Source of the DNA: Anaerolineae bacterium
GTDB taxonomy: Bacteria; Chloroflexota; Anaerolineae; Aggregatilineales; Phototrophicaceae
DNA: 64,000 nucleotides
Direction of reading: 5' to 3'
NCBI GenBank assembly: GCA_016789005.1
Contig: JAEURA010000057.1
Span: forward strand, 62,001-126,000
Every line of letters starts with the position of its first letter. The first letter of the stretch is position 1. The position numbers and the translations under genes were made by a program. Positions 41,387 through 51,197 of this stretch are shown piece by piece. The notes below the pieces were generated by a model that was not told the origin of the DNA, ran no database searches, and worked only from the letters and a program-made list of their open reading frames with translations.

Positions 41387-41758
41387 ATGATGCGTAGACT
41401 ACTGATGCTCTTCACTCTGATGGCGCTCGTCGCAATGACACTCGCGGCAGCTCCGGCAGGCGCTCAGGACTGCGCCGGATCGCCACCGCCTCGGCTTGTG
41501 ATTGGAGATCAGGGGCGCATTGCGCAGCGTTTCAGCACGCTGCGAGAGTCGCCCGCCGGCAATCCCGTCGAGGTCATGTACGCGCCGCTGCGCTTCGTCG
41601 TCCTGCAGGGACCGCTTTGTGCCGGATATGGTCCGCTGACCTGGTACGAGATTCAGTACGAGACCGGGCAGCGAGGATGGACATCTGAAGGTCAGGTCTT
41701 CAGCATTTGGGGTTGGAATCAGTACTGGCTGGAGCTGGATGTTCAGACCGGCTCGTGA
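41387..41758 (+). CDS. Small secreted SH3-like protein
   Basis: The 123-residue protein has a cleavable signal peptide (MMRRLLMLFTLMALVAMTLA, cut probably after AGA near residue 27). The rest is one SH3b-like domain (FSTLRESPAGNPVEVMYAPL, then WYEIQYETGQRGWTSEGQVF) with two Cys residues (DCAGS, LCAGY) likely forming a disulfide. It probably binds a wall or surface ligand. GGAAGGGG precedes the start. Confidence 0.78.
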   Translation: MMRRLLMLFTLMALVAMTLAAAPAGAQDCAGSPPPRLVIGDQGRIAQRFSTLRESPAGNPVEVMYAPLRFVVLQGPLCAGYGPLTWYEIQYETGQRGWTSEGQVFSIWGWNQYWLELDVQTGS

Positions 41759-41768
41759 GGAAGAAGAC

Positions 41769-41797
41769 CGCGCCGGACAAAACGAGTGTCCGGCGCG
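41769..41797. terminator. Hairpin between convergent SH3-protein gene and carB
   Basis: CGCGCCGGACA (41769-41779) pairs perfectly with TGTCCGGCGCG (41787-41797) over a 7-nt loop. Neither side has a strict U-run (TCTTCTTCC on the minus strand), but its position 7 nt past the carB stop suggests it ends the arginine operon. Confidence 0.65.
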
Positions 41798-41803
41798 ACT
41801 CGT

Positions 41804-44800
41804 TCAAAGGCGATGGTGTACCTGCAGGCTGCGAACGCGGAGCGGCTTGGTACGCAGCGCCTTGATCCCCTGCACCGCCGCCATTGCCGCGCTGAGCGTC
41901 GTGATGATGGGTACATTGTAGAGCGCTGCTGCACCGCGAATCTGGGCGCCATCGTGATGCGCCTGAGCGCCGCGCGGGGTATTGATGACCAGATCGATCT
42001 CCCCGGCGCGAATTGCGTCCACAGCATTTGGTGAACCCTCGCTCACCTTCTGGATAGTCGTCGCGGGAATATCCAATGTGCGCAGGAAGGCTGCCGTGCC
42101 CTGAGTCGCGATCAACGCGAAACCGAGCTGATGCAGGTCGCGGGCGATCTTGACGGCTGCGCCCTTGTCATTATTGTTGACGCTGATGAAGACCGTCCCC
42201 CGCTGTGGAAGCGCCGTATTTGCCGCAATTTCTGCCTTGGCAAAAGCGTGCCCAAAACTGGAAGCATGCCCCATCACTTCTCCCGTAGAACGCATCTCTG
42301 GACCGAGACCGGCATCGACACCAGGGAATTTCTGAAACGGCAACACCGCTTCCTTGACGAAGAAACCGTCGACGCGCGGCTCTTCCAGAAAGCCAATCTC
42401 GACCAGGCTCTTGCCTGCGGCGATTGCTGCGGCGTGTCGCGCCAGGGGAATTCCTGTCGCCTTGCTCACGAACGGGACGGTGCGGCTGGCGCGTGGGTTG
42501 ACTTCCAGAACATAGACGACTTCGTCCTTGATGGCAAACTGGATGTTGAACAGCCCTCGAACCCCCAGCGCCTTACCGATTCGTTCGGTGTACTCGCGAA
42601 TGATCTCTACGTGATAGTAGCTGACCTTGTATGGCGGCAGCACACACGCTGAATCGCCGCTGTGGATGCCGGCTTCTTCGATATGCTGCATGATCCCGCC
42701 GATAACGACCCGTTCGCCATCGCAGAGCGCATCAACGTCGATCTCGAAGGCATCATCCAGGAACTGATCGATCAGGACGGGATGCCCCAGTGATTCAGAA
42801 TGCTTTTCCAGCCAGTCAGCGAGCATTGCACGGTCAAAGACGATTGCCATGTCACGTCCGCCGAGGACGTAGCTGGGGCGAACCAGCACGGGATAGCCGA
42901 TGGATTCGGCAGCCGCCAGCGCCTCGTCCGCCGTCACGGCAATGGCGCCAGAAGGCTGGGGAATGTCGAGCTGCTGCATCAGCATGTGGAAGCGCTGGCG
43001 GTCCTCTGCCAGATCAATCGTTTCCACCGAAGTACCCCAGATCGTTGCACCACCCTCTGCCAGAGCGCGCGCAATGTTGAGCGGGGTCTGACCGCCGAAC
43101 TGCACCAACACGCCGTCCGGCTTCTCGCGGTCGATGATATTCAGCACATCCTCGGTGGTGATCGGCTCAAAGTAGAGACGGTCGGCGGTGTCGTAGTCGG
43201 TGCTGACGGTCTCCGGGTTGCAGTTGATCATGATCGTCTCGAAACCAAGATCGCGCAGCGCGAAGCAGGCGTGAACGCAGCAGTAGTCGAATTCGATCCC
43301 CTGCCCGATGCGATTTGGACCGCCGCCGAGGATCACGACCTTCCGGCGTTCATCGGGCGCACTTTCGTCTTCCGCTTCATAGGTCGAATAGAGATAGGGC
43401 GTGAACGCCTCGAATTCCGCCGCGCAGGTATCGACGCGATAGAAGCTGGGTTCAACGCTCAACGATTGGCGGTAAGCGCGGACCGCATCTTCTCGCTCGC
43501 CGAGCAGGCGCGCCAGGTGCGCGTCGCCAAAGCCGGCGCGTTTCAGGGACCACAGCGACTCGGCGGTAAGGTCGCTCAGATGCAGCCCCTCAGGGACAAG
43601 CGCCCGCCGCGCCGTGATGATGTCGCCCAGCTGGCGAACAAACCAGGCATCAAACCCGGTCGTTTCGACGATGTGGTCCAGAGGCGTGCCGTCGCTCAGT
43701 GCCGAAGCGACCTGGAACAGGCGCTGTGCGGTCGGCAGTTTGAGCGATTCTGGAGTCACCAGCATCGCCTTCGCGCCGAAACCGATCATCCCGATGTCCA
43801 GCGAGCGGATCGCCTTTTGCAGCGCCTCTGGAAACGTTCGCCCAATCGCCATCACTTCGCCGATGGCTTTCATCTGCGGACCGAGCGTGCGATCAGCGCC
43901 GGGGAACTTATCAAAATCCCAGCGAGGGATCTTCACGACCACGTAGTCTAACGAAGGTTCGAACGACGCGGGCGTCACACGGGTGATGTCGTTAGGAATT
44001 TCGTCAAGTCGATACCCAACCGCCAGCAGCGCGGCGATCTTGGCAATAGGAAAGCCGGTCGCCTTGCTCGCCAGCGCCGACGAACGCGAGACACGCGGGT
44101 TCATCTCGATGACGTAGACCTGCCCATCCGCCGGGTTGACGGCGAACTGGACGTTCGCGCCTCCCGTCGCCAGACCGATGCGGTCGAGCACCTTTCGCGC
44201 GGCGTTGCGCAGCCGTTGCAGTTCCTTGTCGGTGAGGGTTTGCGCCGGCGCGACAGTGATGCTGTCTCCCGTATGTACCCCCATCGGATCCAGATTTTCG
44301 ATGGTGCAGACGACGACGAAATTACCACTGGCGTCACGCATGACTTCGAGTTCGTATTCCTTCCAGCCCAGGACGCTGCGCTCGATCAGGACCTCGTGGA
44401 CCGGGCTGAGCTTGAGACCTCGTTCGGCAATTGCAGCGAGTTCTTCAGGGCTGTACGCGATGCCGCCGCCCGATCCACCAAGAGTGAACGAGGGACGAAC
44501 CAGCACCGGGTAGCCGATCCGGTCGGCGGCGTGCAGCGCTCCCTCGATGGTCCCGACGACCTCGCTTTCCGGGCATTGCAAGCCGATTTCCATCATGGCA
44601 TCTTTGAACAATTGCCGATCCTCGGCAAGCTGGATGCTGTCCAGCTTCGCGCCGATCAGCTCGACATTGTGCCTGGCGAGGACACCGCTCTCCGCCAGGG
44701 TCATCGCCAGATTGAGGGCGGTCTGCCCGCCAACGGTCGGAAGCAGGACATCCGGCTTTTCCGCCTCGATGACTCGCTCGACGATTTCCGGCGAGAGCGG

Positions 44801-45001
44801 CTCAACGTAAGTGGCGTCGGCGAATTCCGGGTCGGTCATGATCGTCGCAGGGTTGCTGTTGATCAGCACGACGCGGTAGCCCTGCGCCCGCAGAACTTTG
44901 CACGCCTGGACGCCGCTGTAGTCAAATTCACAGCCCTGCCCGATAATGATGGGACCGGAGCCGATGATCAGGATGGACTTGATGTCTGTGCGTTTTGGCA
45001 T
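41804..45001 (-). CDS. carB: Carbamoyl-phosphate synthase large subunit
   Basis: The 1065-residue ATP-grasp enzyme joins ammonia (from CarA), bicarbonate and two ATP into carbamoyl phosphate for arginine and pyrimidines. Two homologous halves start [20 protein letters not shown] and [20 protein letters not shown], each with an ATP-grasp domain ([33 protein letters not shown]). The allosteric MGS-like domain is at the C-terminus (about 930-1065). It is the last gene of the arginine operon, 3 bp after carA. Confidence 0.97.
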   Translation of the reverse strand: MPKRTDIKSILIIGSGPIIIGQGCEFDYSGVQACKVLRAQGYRVVLINSNPATIMTDPEFADATYVEPLSPEIVERVIEAEKPDVLLPTVGGQTALNLAMTLAESGVLARHNVELIGAKLDSIQLAEDRQLFKDAMMEIGLQCPESEVVGTIEGALHAADRIGYPVLVRPSFTLGGSGGGIAYSPEELAAIAERGLKLSPVHEVLIERSVLGWKEYELEVMRDASGNFVVVCTIENLDPMGVHTGDSITVAPAQTLTDKELQRLRNAARKVLDRIGLATGGANVQFAVNPADGQVYVIEMNPRVSRSSALASKATGFPIAKIAALLAVGYRLDEIPNDITRVTPASFEPSLDYVVVKIPRWDFDKFPGADRTLGPQMKAIGEVMAIGRTFPEALQKAIRSLDIGMIGFGAKAMLVTPESLKLPTAQRLFQVASALSDGTPLDHIVETTGFDAWFVRQLGDIITARRALVPEGLHLSDLTAESLWSLKRAGFGDAHLARLLGEREDAVRAYRQSLSVEPSFYRVDTCAAEFEAFTPYLYSTYEAEDESAPDERRKVVILGGGPNRIGQGIEFDYCCVHACFALRDLGFETIMINCNPETVSTDYDTADRLYFEPITTEDVLNIIDREKPDGVLVQFGGQTPLNIARALAEGGATIWGTSVETIDLAEDRQRFHMLMQQLDIPQPSGAIAVTADEALAAAESIGYPVLVRPSYVLGGRDMAIVFDRAMLADWLEKHSESLGHPVLIDQFLDDAFEIDVDALCDGERVVIGGIMQHIEEAGIHSGDSACVLPPYKVSYYHVEIIREYTERIGKALGVRGLFNIQFAIKDEVVYVLEVNPRASRTVPFVSKATGIPLARHAAAIAAGKSLVEIGFLEEPRVDGFFVKEAVLPFQKFPGVDAGLGPEMRSTGEVMGHASSFGHAFAKAEIAANTALPQRGTVFISVNNNDKGAAVKIARDLHQLGFALIATQGTAAFLRTLDIPATTIQKVSEGSPNAVDAIRAGEIDLVINTPRGAQAHHDGAQIRGAAALYNVPIITTLSAAMAAVQGIKALRTKPLRVRSLQVHHRL

Positions 45002-45004
45002 CGT

Positions 45005-46159
45005 CTAGATCGCTGCTTTGCTGCCGTCCTGGACGCGCCGGACGAACTCGTCGAACAGGTAAAGAGAATCATGCGGACCAGGCGACGCTTCCGGGTGGTA
45101 CTGCACGCTGAACGCGCCCAGATCGACGTGGCGAAGCCCTTCGATGGTGTTGTCATTCAGGTTGATGTGAGTCACTTCTGCGCCGCGCAAATCGCTGTCC
45201 GGCGTGACGGCAAAGCCGTGATTGTGTGCGCTGATCTCGACGACGCCGGTGAGAAGATTCTTGACCGGTTGGTTGCCCCCCCGATGTCCAAAGCGCATCT
45301 TCGCCGTCCTGCCGCCGAGTGCCAGCGCCAGGATTTGATGTCCCAGGCAAATCCCGAAGATCGGTGTCTTGCCCAACAAACCTCGCACGTTGTCGATCAT
45401 ATGGGTCACAGCAGCCGGATCGCCCGGACCATTGCTCAGGAAGACCCCCGCCGGGTGCATCCCCAGGACTTCCTGAGAGGTCGTCCGCGCTGGAATGACG
45501 GTCACACGCAGTCCTCGGTCAGTCATCATGCGCAGGATATTGTGTTTGATCCCAGTATCATAAGCGACGATCAGCGGAGCCTGCTCATCCCGCACGCCCA
45601 CCCCGTAAAAGTCCGGATTACTGCGCTCCGACCAATGATATGCCTCTGCGCAGGTCACGTCATCAACGAGATTCCAGCCATTCATGTCCGGCGAGCTGCG
45701 CGCTAACTCGACCAGCGCAGACTCATCTATCGCCGCTTCACCATGCGCAATCGCCGCGCGCATCGCGCCTTGTTCGCGAATATGGCGCACCAGCGCCCGC
45801 GTGGCAACTTCGCTGACGCCGATCACCCCCTGATCGCGCAGATATCCGTCCAGATCGCGCTGCGCTCGCCAGCTGCTCACCACCGGTGAAAGGGCGTGCA
45901 CTACGAACCCGGCGACCCACACGCGGTCCGATTCCACATCTTCCGGGTTGATGCCGGTATTACCGACATGCGGGACGGTCATCGTCACAATCTGGCGGTG
46001 ATAGGACGGGTCAGTCAGGATCTCCTGATAGCCCGTCATCGACGTGTTGAAGACCAGCTCGCCGGTCTGTACACCTTCTGCGCCAAACCCCTCGCCGGCG
46101 AACGTCCGACCATCTTCCAGCGCAATCAATCCCGGCTTCCTGCCCGTATGCAGCGTCAC
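45005..46159 (-). CDS. carA: Carbamoyl-phosphate synthase small (glutaminase) subunit
   Basis: The protein has 384 residues, with an N-terminal CPSase domain (IALEDGRTFAGEGFG, NTSMTGYQEILTDPSY) and a class I glutamine amidotransferase domain with the nucleophile Cys in IFGICLGHQILALALGG (C271) and the His in SAHNHGFAV. GTG 46159 is chosen because TAGGAG is ideally placed 7 nt upstream. ATG 46189 would overlap argJ by 20 bp and lacks a Shine-Dalgarno. It feeds ammonia to CarB, the next gene. Confidence 0.95.
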   Translation of the reverse strand: MTLHTGRKPGLIALEDGRTFAGEGFGAEGVQTGELVFNTSMTGYQEILTDPSYHRQIVTMTVPHVGNTGINPEDVESDRVWVAGFVVHALSPVVSSWRAQRDLDGYLRDQGVIGVSEVATRALVRHIREQGAMRAAIAHGEAAIDESALVELARSSPDMNGWNLVDDVTCAEAYHWSERSNPDFYGVGVRDEQAPLIVAYDTGIKHNILRMMTDRGLRVTVIPARTTSQEVLGMHPAGVFLSNGPGDPAAVTHMIDNVRGLLGKTPIFGICLGHQILALALGGRTAKMRFGHRGGNQPVKNLLTGVVEISAHNHGFAVTPDSDLRGAEVTHINLNDNTIEGLRHVDLGAFSVQYHPEASPGPHDSLYLFDEFVRRVQDGSKAAI

Positions 46160-46169
46160 GTATCGACTC

Positions 46170-47393
46170 CTAGCTGCGGTAGTGTCCATTGATCGAGACG
46201 TAATCGTGGCTGAGGTCGCACGTCCACACGGTCGCTGCGCCGCCGCCCATACCCACGTTCAGCCGCACAATCACCGAGTCGGCTTTGACGATTTCCGTCG
46301 CCACGGCTTCATCATAGTGGGTTGGCATCGCATGGGCATAGAGCAGCAAACCTTCATCATCAGCGCCCCGCGCGAAGCGAAGCGTCGCAGCCTCTGCATC
46401 AAGCGCTACGCCGGCGCGCCCCGCCGCCGCCATGATCCGCCCCCAGTTCGCATCGCCACCATAGAATGCCGTCTTGACCAGCGGCGACGTCGCGATGGTG
46501 TTAGCGATCTGCTTCGCCGCCAAGTCGTCCTGCGCGCCGCTGACTTCGATGGCGATGAATTTGGTCGCGCCTTCTCCGTCGCGCACCACTGCCTGCGCCA
46601 GCTTCACGCTGACCGCGGTCAGCGCTTGCAGAAACGCCGCTTCGTCGGCATCACCCGCGATCACGACGCTGCTCGCGCCGTTTGCCAGCAGCAGAACCGT
46701 GTCATTCGTGCTGGTATCGCCGTCCACAACGATACGGTTGAAGCTCACCTCCACCGCCTGATGCAGGAGCCGATCCACCTGCTCGGCGCTCAGGGCGGCG
46801 TCGGTGACGATGACACTGAGCATCGTCGCCATGTTCGGCGCGATCATCCCCGCCCCCTTGGCAATGCCGGTGATGCGGTAGGCGCTGCCGTCCTCGCGCA
46901 CGACGGTCTCCGAGGCAATTTTGGGTCGGGTGTCGGTCGTCATGATTCCGTTCGCCGCCCGATTCCAGGCGGCGTCGCCAGAATCCAGCTCGCCAGAGGC
47001 AAGCGTCACCCCCTGCGCGATCTTGTCCATCGCCAGCTGCGTGCCGATCACGCCAGTGGACATCACCAGCACCGAGTCTGGCGGCACGCCAAGCGTTTCC
47101 GCCGTGAGCCGCGCCATCTCGCGGGCGTTCGCCAGCCCTTGTTCGCCGGTACAGGCGTTGGCGCAGCGCGTGTTGACGGCGACAGCGCGGATTCCCGATT
47201 GTCCCCGTGCCAGCACTTCGGCGTCATACAGCACGGGAGCTGCCTTAACCAGATTGGTTGTGAACACCCCGGCAGTGGTGCAGGGACGGTCGCTGGCGAT
47301 CAGCGTGAAATCGAGCGCACCGTTTGCTTTCAAGCCACAGGCGACGCCGGCTGTCTGAAAGCCGGCGACAGTCATGGTTGTCGAATCAGTCAT
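46170..47393 (-). CDS. argJ: Arginine biosynthesis bifunctional protein ArgJ
   Basis: The 407-residue protein transfers acetyl from N-acetylornithine to glutamate, recycling the acetyl group and often also using acetyl-CoA. It self-cleaves before the Thr in IAKGAGMIAPNMATML (T190), the autoproteolysis and nucleophile site; the common KGSGMI reads KGAGMI. AVNTRCANACTG and STGVIGTQL are further landmarks. An AAGG Shine-Dalgarno lies 7 nt before ATG 47393. It lies between argD (48 bp upstream) and carA (10 bp downstream). Confidence 0.97.
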   Translation of the reverse strand: MTDSTTMTVAGFQTAGVACGLKANGALDFTLIASDRPCTTAGVFTTNLVKAAPVLYDAEVLARGQSGIRAVAVNTRCANACTGEQGLANAREMARLTAETLGVPPDSVLVMSTGVIGTQLAMDKIAQGVTLASGELDSGDAAWNRAANGIMTTDTRPKIASETVVREDGSAYRITGIAKGAGMIAPNMATMLSVIVTDAALSAEQVDRLLHQAVEVSFNRIVVDGDTSTNDTVLLLANGASSVVIAGDADEAAFLQALTAVSVKLAQAVVRDGEGATKFIAIEVSGAQDDLAAKQIANTIATSPLVKTAFYGGDANWGRIMAAAGRAGVALDAEAATLRFARGADDEGLLLYAHAMPTHYDEAVATEIVKADSVIVRLNVGMGGGAATVWTCDLSHDYVSINGHYRS

Positions 47394-47441
47394 CAGTCAT
47401 CCTTGAGCAGTAGACGTTTCGCGATAGAGGTGAGGTGCTGA

Positions 47442-48638
47442 TCACAGCGCTGCCAGGATGCCGGTCAGACGTTCGACCAGCGAATCGACGTGGCTGTTCT
47501 GAACCACCAGCGGCGGCACGAAGCGAATGACGTTGGTCCCGGCGTTGACCATCAACAGCCCATGCTTGTACCCGGCTTCGATGATCGGCGCAGCTTCCAC
47601 ATGCAGTTCCATGCCAACCATCAGCCCGCGCCCGCGAATCTCCTTGATGTACGGACTGTTGATCTCTTCCAACCGCTCTTTGAGGTACTCCCCCACCGAC
47701 TGAACGTGCGTCAGAAACGCCGGCTCGGCGATGCGTTCCAGCACGTAGCGCGCCACGCTGGTGATAAACGGTCCGCCCGCGAAGGTCGAACCGTGATCGC
47801 CGGCATGGAGGTGACTGGCAATCTTCTCGGTCGCCAGAATCGCGCCGATCGGCAGCCCGCCCGCCAGCGGTTTCGCCAGCGTCATGATATCCGGCGCAAC
47901 GCCGGCATGTTCGTGCGCCCACAGCCTGCCGGTGCGTCCCACGCCGCACTGCACCTCATCGTAGACCAGCACCGCGCCGTGCTGATCGCAATGCTCGCGC
48001 AGCGCGCCGAGAAACTCGGGAGTCGCCGCGTTGATGCCACCCTCGCCCTGTACAGGCTCAATGAAGACCGCCGCCGTCTTGTCGGTGATCGCCTCGCGGG
48101 CGCTGGCGATATCGTTGAAAGCAGCAATCTTGACCCCGGAGAGCAGCGGCATGAACGGTTTCTGATATTTCTCCTTCGGGGTCATGGAGAGCGACCCCAT
48201 CGTGCGTCCGTGAAAGGCATCGCTGAAACAGACGAGTTCGTGTTTGCCAGGCTCGCCGGAGTCGTAAGCGGCGCGGCGGGCGAACTTGATCGCACCCTCG
48301 TTCGCTTCCGTCCCGCTGTTGGTGAAAAAGACCCGGTCGGCAAACGAGCGTTCCGTGAGCACCGTCGCCAGCGCCGCCTGCTGCTCGGTGTAGTACAGGT
48401 TGCTGGTGTGCAGAAGCCCTTCAGCGGCACGCTGAATAGCTGTCGTCAACCCCGGATCGCCATAGCCAAGCGCGTTGACGGCGATTCCCGCCACCCAGTC
48501 GATGTAGGCGTTCCCCTCAGCGTCGTAGAGCGTCACACCTTCGCCACGCGCCAGCACAAATGGCGGGCGCTTGTACGTCTGAACGACATGCGCGGCGTCC
48601 TGTTCCATGACCCAATTGGTGTTGATAGCTGCAATCAC
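47442..48638 (-). CDS. argD: Acetylornithine aminotransferase
   Basis: The 398-residue class III PLP aminotransferase converts N-acetylglutamate semialdehyde to N-acetylornithine. FFTNSGTEANEGAIKFAR, FHGRTMGSLSMTPKEKYQ, EPVQGEGGI, YDEVQCGVGRTG and the PLP Lys in MTLAKPLAGG (K256) are diagnostic. It starts with GTG directly after the stop of the HNH gene (TAA-GTG), with GGAG 5 nt upstream. A related ornithine/LysW-type role is less likely given the neighbours. Confidence 0.95.
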   Translation of the reverse strand: MIAAINTNWVMEQDAAHVVQTYKRPPFVLARGEGVTLYDAEGNAYIDWVAGIAVNALGYGDPGLTTAIQRAAEGLLHTSNLYYTEQQAALATVLTERSFADRVFFTNSGTEANEGAIKFARRAAYDSGEPGKHELVCFSDAFHGRTMGSLSMTPKEKYQKPFMPLLSGVKIAAFNDIASAREAITDKTAAVFIEPVQGEGGINAATPEFLGALREHCDQHGAVLVYDEVQCGVGRTGRLWAHEHAGVAPDIMTLAKPLAGGLPIGAILATEKIASHLHAGDHGSTFAGGPFITSVARYVLERIAEPAFLTHVQSVGEYLKERLEEINSPYIKEIRGRGLMVGMELHVEAAPIIEAGYKHGLLMVNAGTNVIRFVPPLVVQNSHVDSLVERLTGILAAL

Positions 48639-49283
48639 TTAGGCTCCCCCTTCTTTTGCATCCTGTATCTTCAGAAACTCCGACCAATGAAGACGTTCTT
48701 CAACCCATTCGCGGCGGTCACTTCCTGGAATGATCCAGCCATTTCCGGCTTCGTAGCGGATCGTCGCCAGGCACCACCCCAGGATCCTCACCCCGGTTTC
48801 ACGGCTGATGCGTCCGGAAAACAGGGCGTGCAGCACCAGTTTGCGCGAATACTCCGACTGCCTTACCAGCGCGTTATATATGAGATGATGTAGCTCATGA
48901 CAGTTGGCGCACAACTGGATCGTCACCTTGTTTTCGCCGTGTGTCGCAACATCCCACAGGTGATGACGCTGTGACGTTGGATAGCCGCATGCCGAACACG
49001 CCTTCAAACGCTCCTGAAACTTCGGACGACGACGCTGACGCAGCAGCTTGTAACGCTGCAAACGGTAGAAGTCGAGCCAATAACCAACGACTTCAGCACG
49101 CGCGGCATCGTCGGGCAGCGCGGAAAACGCTGTCTCGAAGGCGTCGAGCAGATCGCGCGCCACTTTCTCCCGAAAGAGCGACTGCACCAGGGCATAGAGC
49201 GCCTCTACCTGGCTGCCGAGCGCCTGGTGAGGATCGCCATCCTGAATGGGTTCCGGTTGTTGGTCGCTCATCGCCTCGTCCAT
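48639..49283 (-). CDS. HNH-like zinc-finger protein inside the arginine operon
   Basis: The 214-residue protein has a helical N-terminal half and a middle HNH-endonuclease-like module: CSACGYPTSQRHHLWD (C96, C99, H107, H108), an Asn-containing ENKVTIQLC, then CANCHELHHLIYNAL (C125, C128, H129, H132, H133). Four Cys could bind a structural zinc around the HH...N...H catalytic core. A helical C-terminal part follows. Function is unknown: a nuclease, or a nucleic-acid-binding derivative. It lies 6 bp after argB and abuts argD, so it is translated with arginine enzymes, an unexpected partner. Confidence 0.75.
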   Translation of the reverse strand: MDEAMSDQQPEPIQDGDPHQALGSQVEALYALVQSLFREKVARDLLDAFETAFSALPDDAARAEVVGYWLDFYRLQRYKLLRQRRRPKFQERLKACSACGYPTSQRHHLWDVATHGENKVTIQLCANCHELHHLIYNALVRQSEYSRKLVLHALFSGRISRETGVRILGWCLATIRYEAGNGWIIPGSDRREWVEERLHWSEFLKIQDAKEGGA

Positions 49284-49289
49284 CCGCCG

Positions 49290-50042
49290 TCACGGATGAT
49301 CTATCGCCGTGATCACAGTGCCGCCGCCATCGCGCAGCCCTTCCAGATGGGTGATCACCGCCGCCTGCACGCCGCGTCGCAATGCCTCGGTCGCGGTACG
49401 CACCTTCGGAATCATGCCGCCGAAGATCGTCTCGTTAGCGATCATCACCTCTGACTGCTCATCCGTCAGCGACGGCAGAACCTGCCCATTCAGCAGGACT
49501 CCGGGGACATTGGATAGGAAGACCAGCCGCTCCGCTTCGAGCGCCCCCGCCAGCGCGCCGGCGACGTGATCTGCATTAACGTTGAAGTTGTTCTCAACGC
49601 CGATGCAGATCGGAGCAACCACTGGAGTCAATCCGGCGCGAAGGAGCGCTTGCAGCGGTTCTGGACGTACGGCAGAAACTTCACCGGTGAACCCCATGTC
49701 CACCGGGGCATGTCTCATCTTTTCCGCGCGCACCAGGGCAAAATCGACCCCGGACAGTCCAATCGCGTCAACCCCAGTGTTCACCAGGGTGCGCACCAAC
49801 CGCTTGTTGACGGTTCCGCACAGCACCATCTCTACCAGCGCCAGCGATTCGGCATCGGTCACGCGAACGCCGTCAACGTAGCGCGGTGTGATGCCCATGC
49901 GCTCCTGAAGCTGGCTGATCTCCTTCCCGCCGCCGTGAACGATGACGACCGGTTCCGCCAGCTTCGCCACCACGCCGGCGAATTCATTCAGATATTCCTG
50001 GCTGTCCAACTCATGCCCGCTGATTTTGATGACGAGAGTCAC
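49290..50042 (-). CDS. argB: Acetylglutamate kinase
   Basis: The 250-residue amino-acid kinase phosphorylates N-acetylglutamate. It has VIKISGHELDS, VIVHGGGKEISQLQERMG, YVDGVRVTD, NFNVNADHVAGALAGAL and FLSNVPGVL. GTG 50042 overlaps the argC stop as GTGA, with AAGGG upstream; a longer frame from 50087 would read through argC. The N-terminal helix associated with arginine-inhibited hexameric NAGK is not evident, so the feedback status is unclear. That may make transcript-level control (argC leader) more important. Confidence 0.94.
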   Translation of the reverse strand: MTLVIKISGHELDSQEYLNEFAGVVAKLAEPVVIVHGGGKEISQLQERMGITPRYVDGVRVTDAESLALVEMVLCGTVNKRLVRTLVNTGVDAIGLSGVDFALVRAEKMRHAPVDMGFTGEVSAVRPEPLQALLRAGLTPVVAPICIGVENNFNVNADHVAGALAGALEAERLVFLSNVPGVLLNGQVLPSLTDEQSEVMIANETIFGGMIPKVRTATEALRRGVQAAVITHLEGLRDGGGTVITAIDHP

Positions 50043-51073
50043 AGCAGCCCTTCCGTCTCTGCAAAGCCGAACATGAGATTGAAGCACTGCACCGCCTGCC
50101 CAGATGCGCCTTTTCGCAGATTGTCGGTGACGCTGGTGATGTGCACCAGTGTCTCTGCCACCGCCGTGACGCTGATGGCGCAGCCGTTGGTCTTGACGAC
50201 ATGTTTCAACGTCGCCTGTTCCCCTTTCGGCAGCATCCTGACCAGCGGTTCACCGGCATAGGTCTCTTCGTAGAGCATCTGAATGTCCTCACTGCCGTGG
50301 TCCTCGGCAAGATGAACATAGATGCTCGCCATCAACCCCCGATCCAGCGGCAGCAGATGAGGCGTGAAGATCAGCATGCCGGCGTCGGCGTTGATCTTCT
50401 TCATCTCCTGCTCGATCTCGCCCACATGGCGATGCGAGCGCCCCACGCTATAGGGTGACAGGTTGCCATAAACTTCTACGAAATGCAGGTGGGGCTTGGG
50501 ATCGCGCCCTGCCCCGCTCACGCCGGACTTGGCATCGACAATGATCGGCGCTCCATGCTGAATCCAGTCGGCTTTGAGCAGCGGGTAGATGCCGAGCAGC
50601 GTCGTCGTCGGGTAGCATCCCGGCGCAGCGATGACCTGTGCCCCGCGGAGGCGTTCGCGGCTGAATTCAGGAAGCCCGTACGGCGTGGTTTGCAGCAGCG
50701 CCGGATGCGGATGATCATGCCCATACCACTGCTTGTAGCTCTCCGGCGTATCCAGACGCAGATCTGCCGACAGGTCGATGACGCGGATGCCGGCATCGAG
50801 CGCCTTTGCTGCCGTTCTTGCCGATACGCCGTGAGGCAGCGCCAGGAAAACTACATCGACGGTGTCGGGGTTCAGCGGCGCGTCATCGGGGCGAATGTAG
50901 TGCAAATCGGTAAACGGCACAGGCTGACCGGCATAGGTGGAAGATGTGGCAAACACGACGCGGGCGCGCGGGTGTTTTGCCAGCAGTTCAACCGCATCCT
51001 GTCCAGCATAGCCGCTCGCGCCGTAGACGCCGACGCGCACCTGATGAGAGTCTTGATCGGACATCGATGGCAC
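50039..51073 (-). CDS. argC: N-acetyl-gamma-glutamyl-phosphate reductase
   Basis: The 344-residue NADPH-dependent reductase makes N-acetylglutamate semialdehyde. An N-terminal dinucleotide fold (VRVGVYGASGYAGQDAVELL) precedes the catalytic Cys in IAAPGCYPTTTLLGIYPL (C153), with SGAGRDPK and HRHVGEIEQEM following. GTG 51073 is favoured by AAGGAG 5 nt upstream; ATG 51064 is too far from it. It is the first gene of argC-argB-HNH-argD-argJ-carA-carB and lies directly behind a leader-peptide attenuator (51097-51253). Confidence 0.96.
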   Translation of the reverse strand: MPSMSDQDSHQVRVGVYGASGYAGQDAVELLAKHPRARVVFATSSTYAGQPVPFTDLHYIRPDDAPLNPDTVDVVFLALPHGVSARTAAKALDAGIRVIDLSADLRLDTPESYKQWYGHDHPHPALLQTTPYGLPEFSRERLRGAQVIAAPGCYPTTTLLGIYPLLKADWIQHGAPIIVDAKSGVSGAGRDPKPHLHFVEVYGNLSPYSVGRSHRHVGEIEQEMKKINADAGMLIFTPHLLPLDRGLMASIYVHLAEDHGSEDIQMLYEETYAGEPLVRMLPKGEQATLKHVVKTNGCAISVTAVAETLVHITSVTDNLRKGASGQAVQCFNLMFGFAETEGLL

Positions 51074-51096
51074 CCATTCTCCTTATCGATTTATGC

Positions 51097-51133
51097 AAAC
51101 AAAAACCCCCGCCTCGTCTGGTGAGGTCAGGGG
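51097..51133 (-). terminator. Attenuator terminator upstream of argC
   Basis: In minus-strand order, CCCC (51133-51130) and CCTC (51126-51123) pair with GAGG (51115-51112) and GGGG (51110-51107) around a 7-nt loop. TTTTTGTTT (51105-51097) follows at once. This is an intrinsic terminator inside the arg leader, ending 24 nt before the argC start, so it would stop transcription before the operon unless an alternative fold forms. Confidence 0.85.
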
Positions 51134-51197
51134 TCGGGGTTCGCTCAGGTTCAGGCAGTCGCAACCGCGCTACGCCAAAGCTCCCGGCTTGACCTCA
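51122..51197 (-). promoter_or_regulatory. Mutually exclusive antiterminator and pause-type pairings in the arg leader
   Basis: In leader codons 18-22, TGAGGTCA (51197-51190) is the perfect reverse complement of TGACCTCA (51129-51122), which is the 5' half of the terminator; their pairing would destroy the terminator. The same segment can instead fold on itself as TGACC (51204-51200), loop ACTGA, GGTCA (51194-51190), a hairpin that would leave the terminator free. These are the 1:2, 2:3 and 3:4 pairings of classic attenuation. Confidence 0.7.

Noticed and set aside
42800-43951. Long plus-strand frames opposite carB (and similar ones opposite argD, argJ and ffh)
   Set aside because: They mirror proven genes, are Arg/His-rich low-information translations, and lack starts with Shine-Dalgarno sequences.
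49227-49312. Possible frameshift or pseudogene at the argB-HNH junction
   Set aside because: Both frames are intact with normal stops and a 6-bp gap; nothing is broken.
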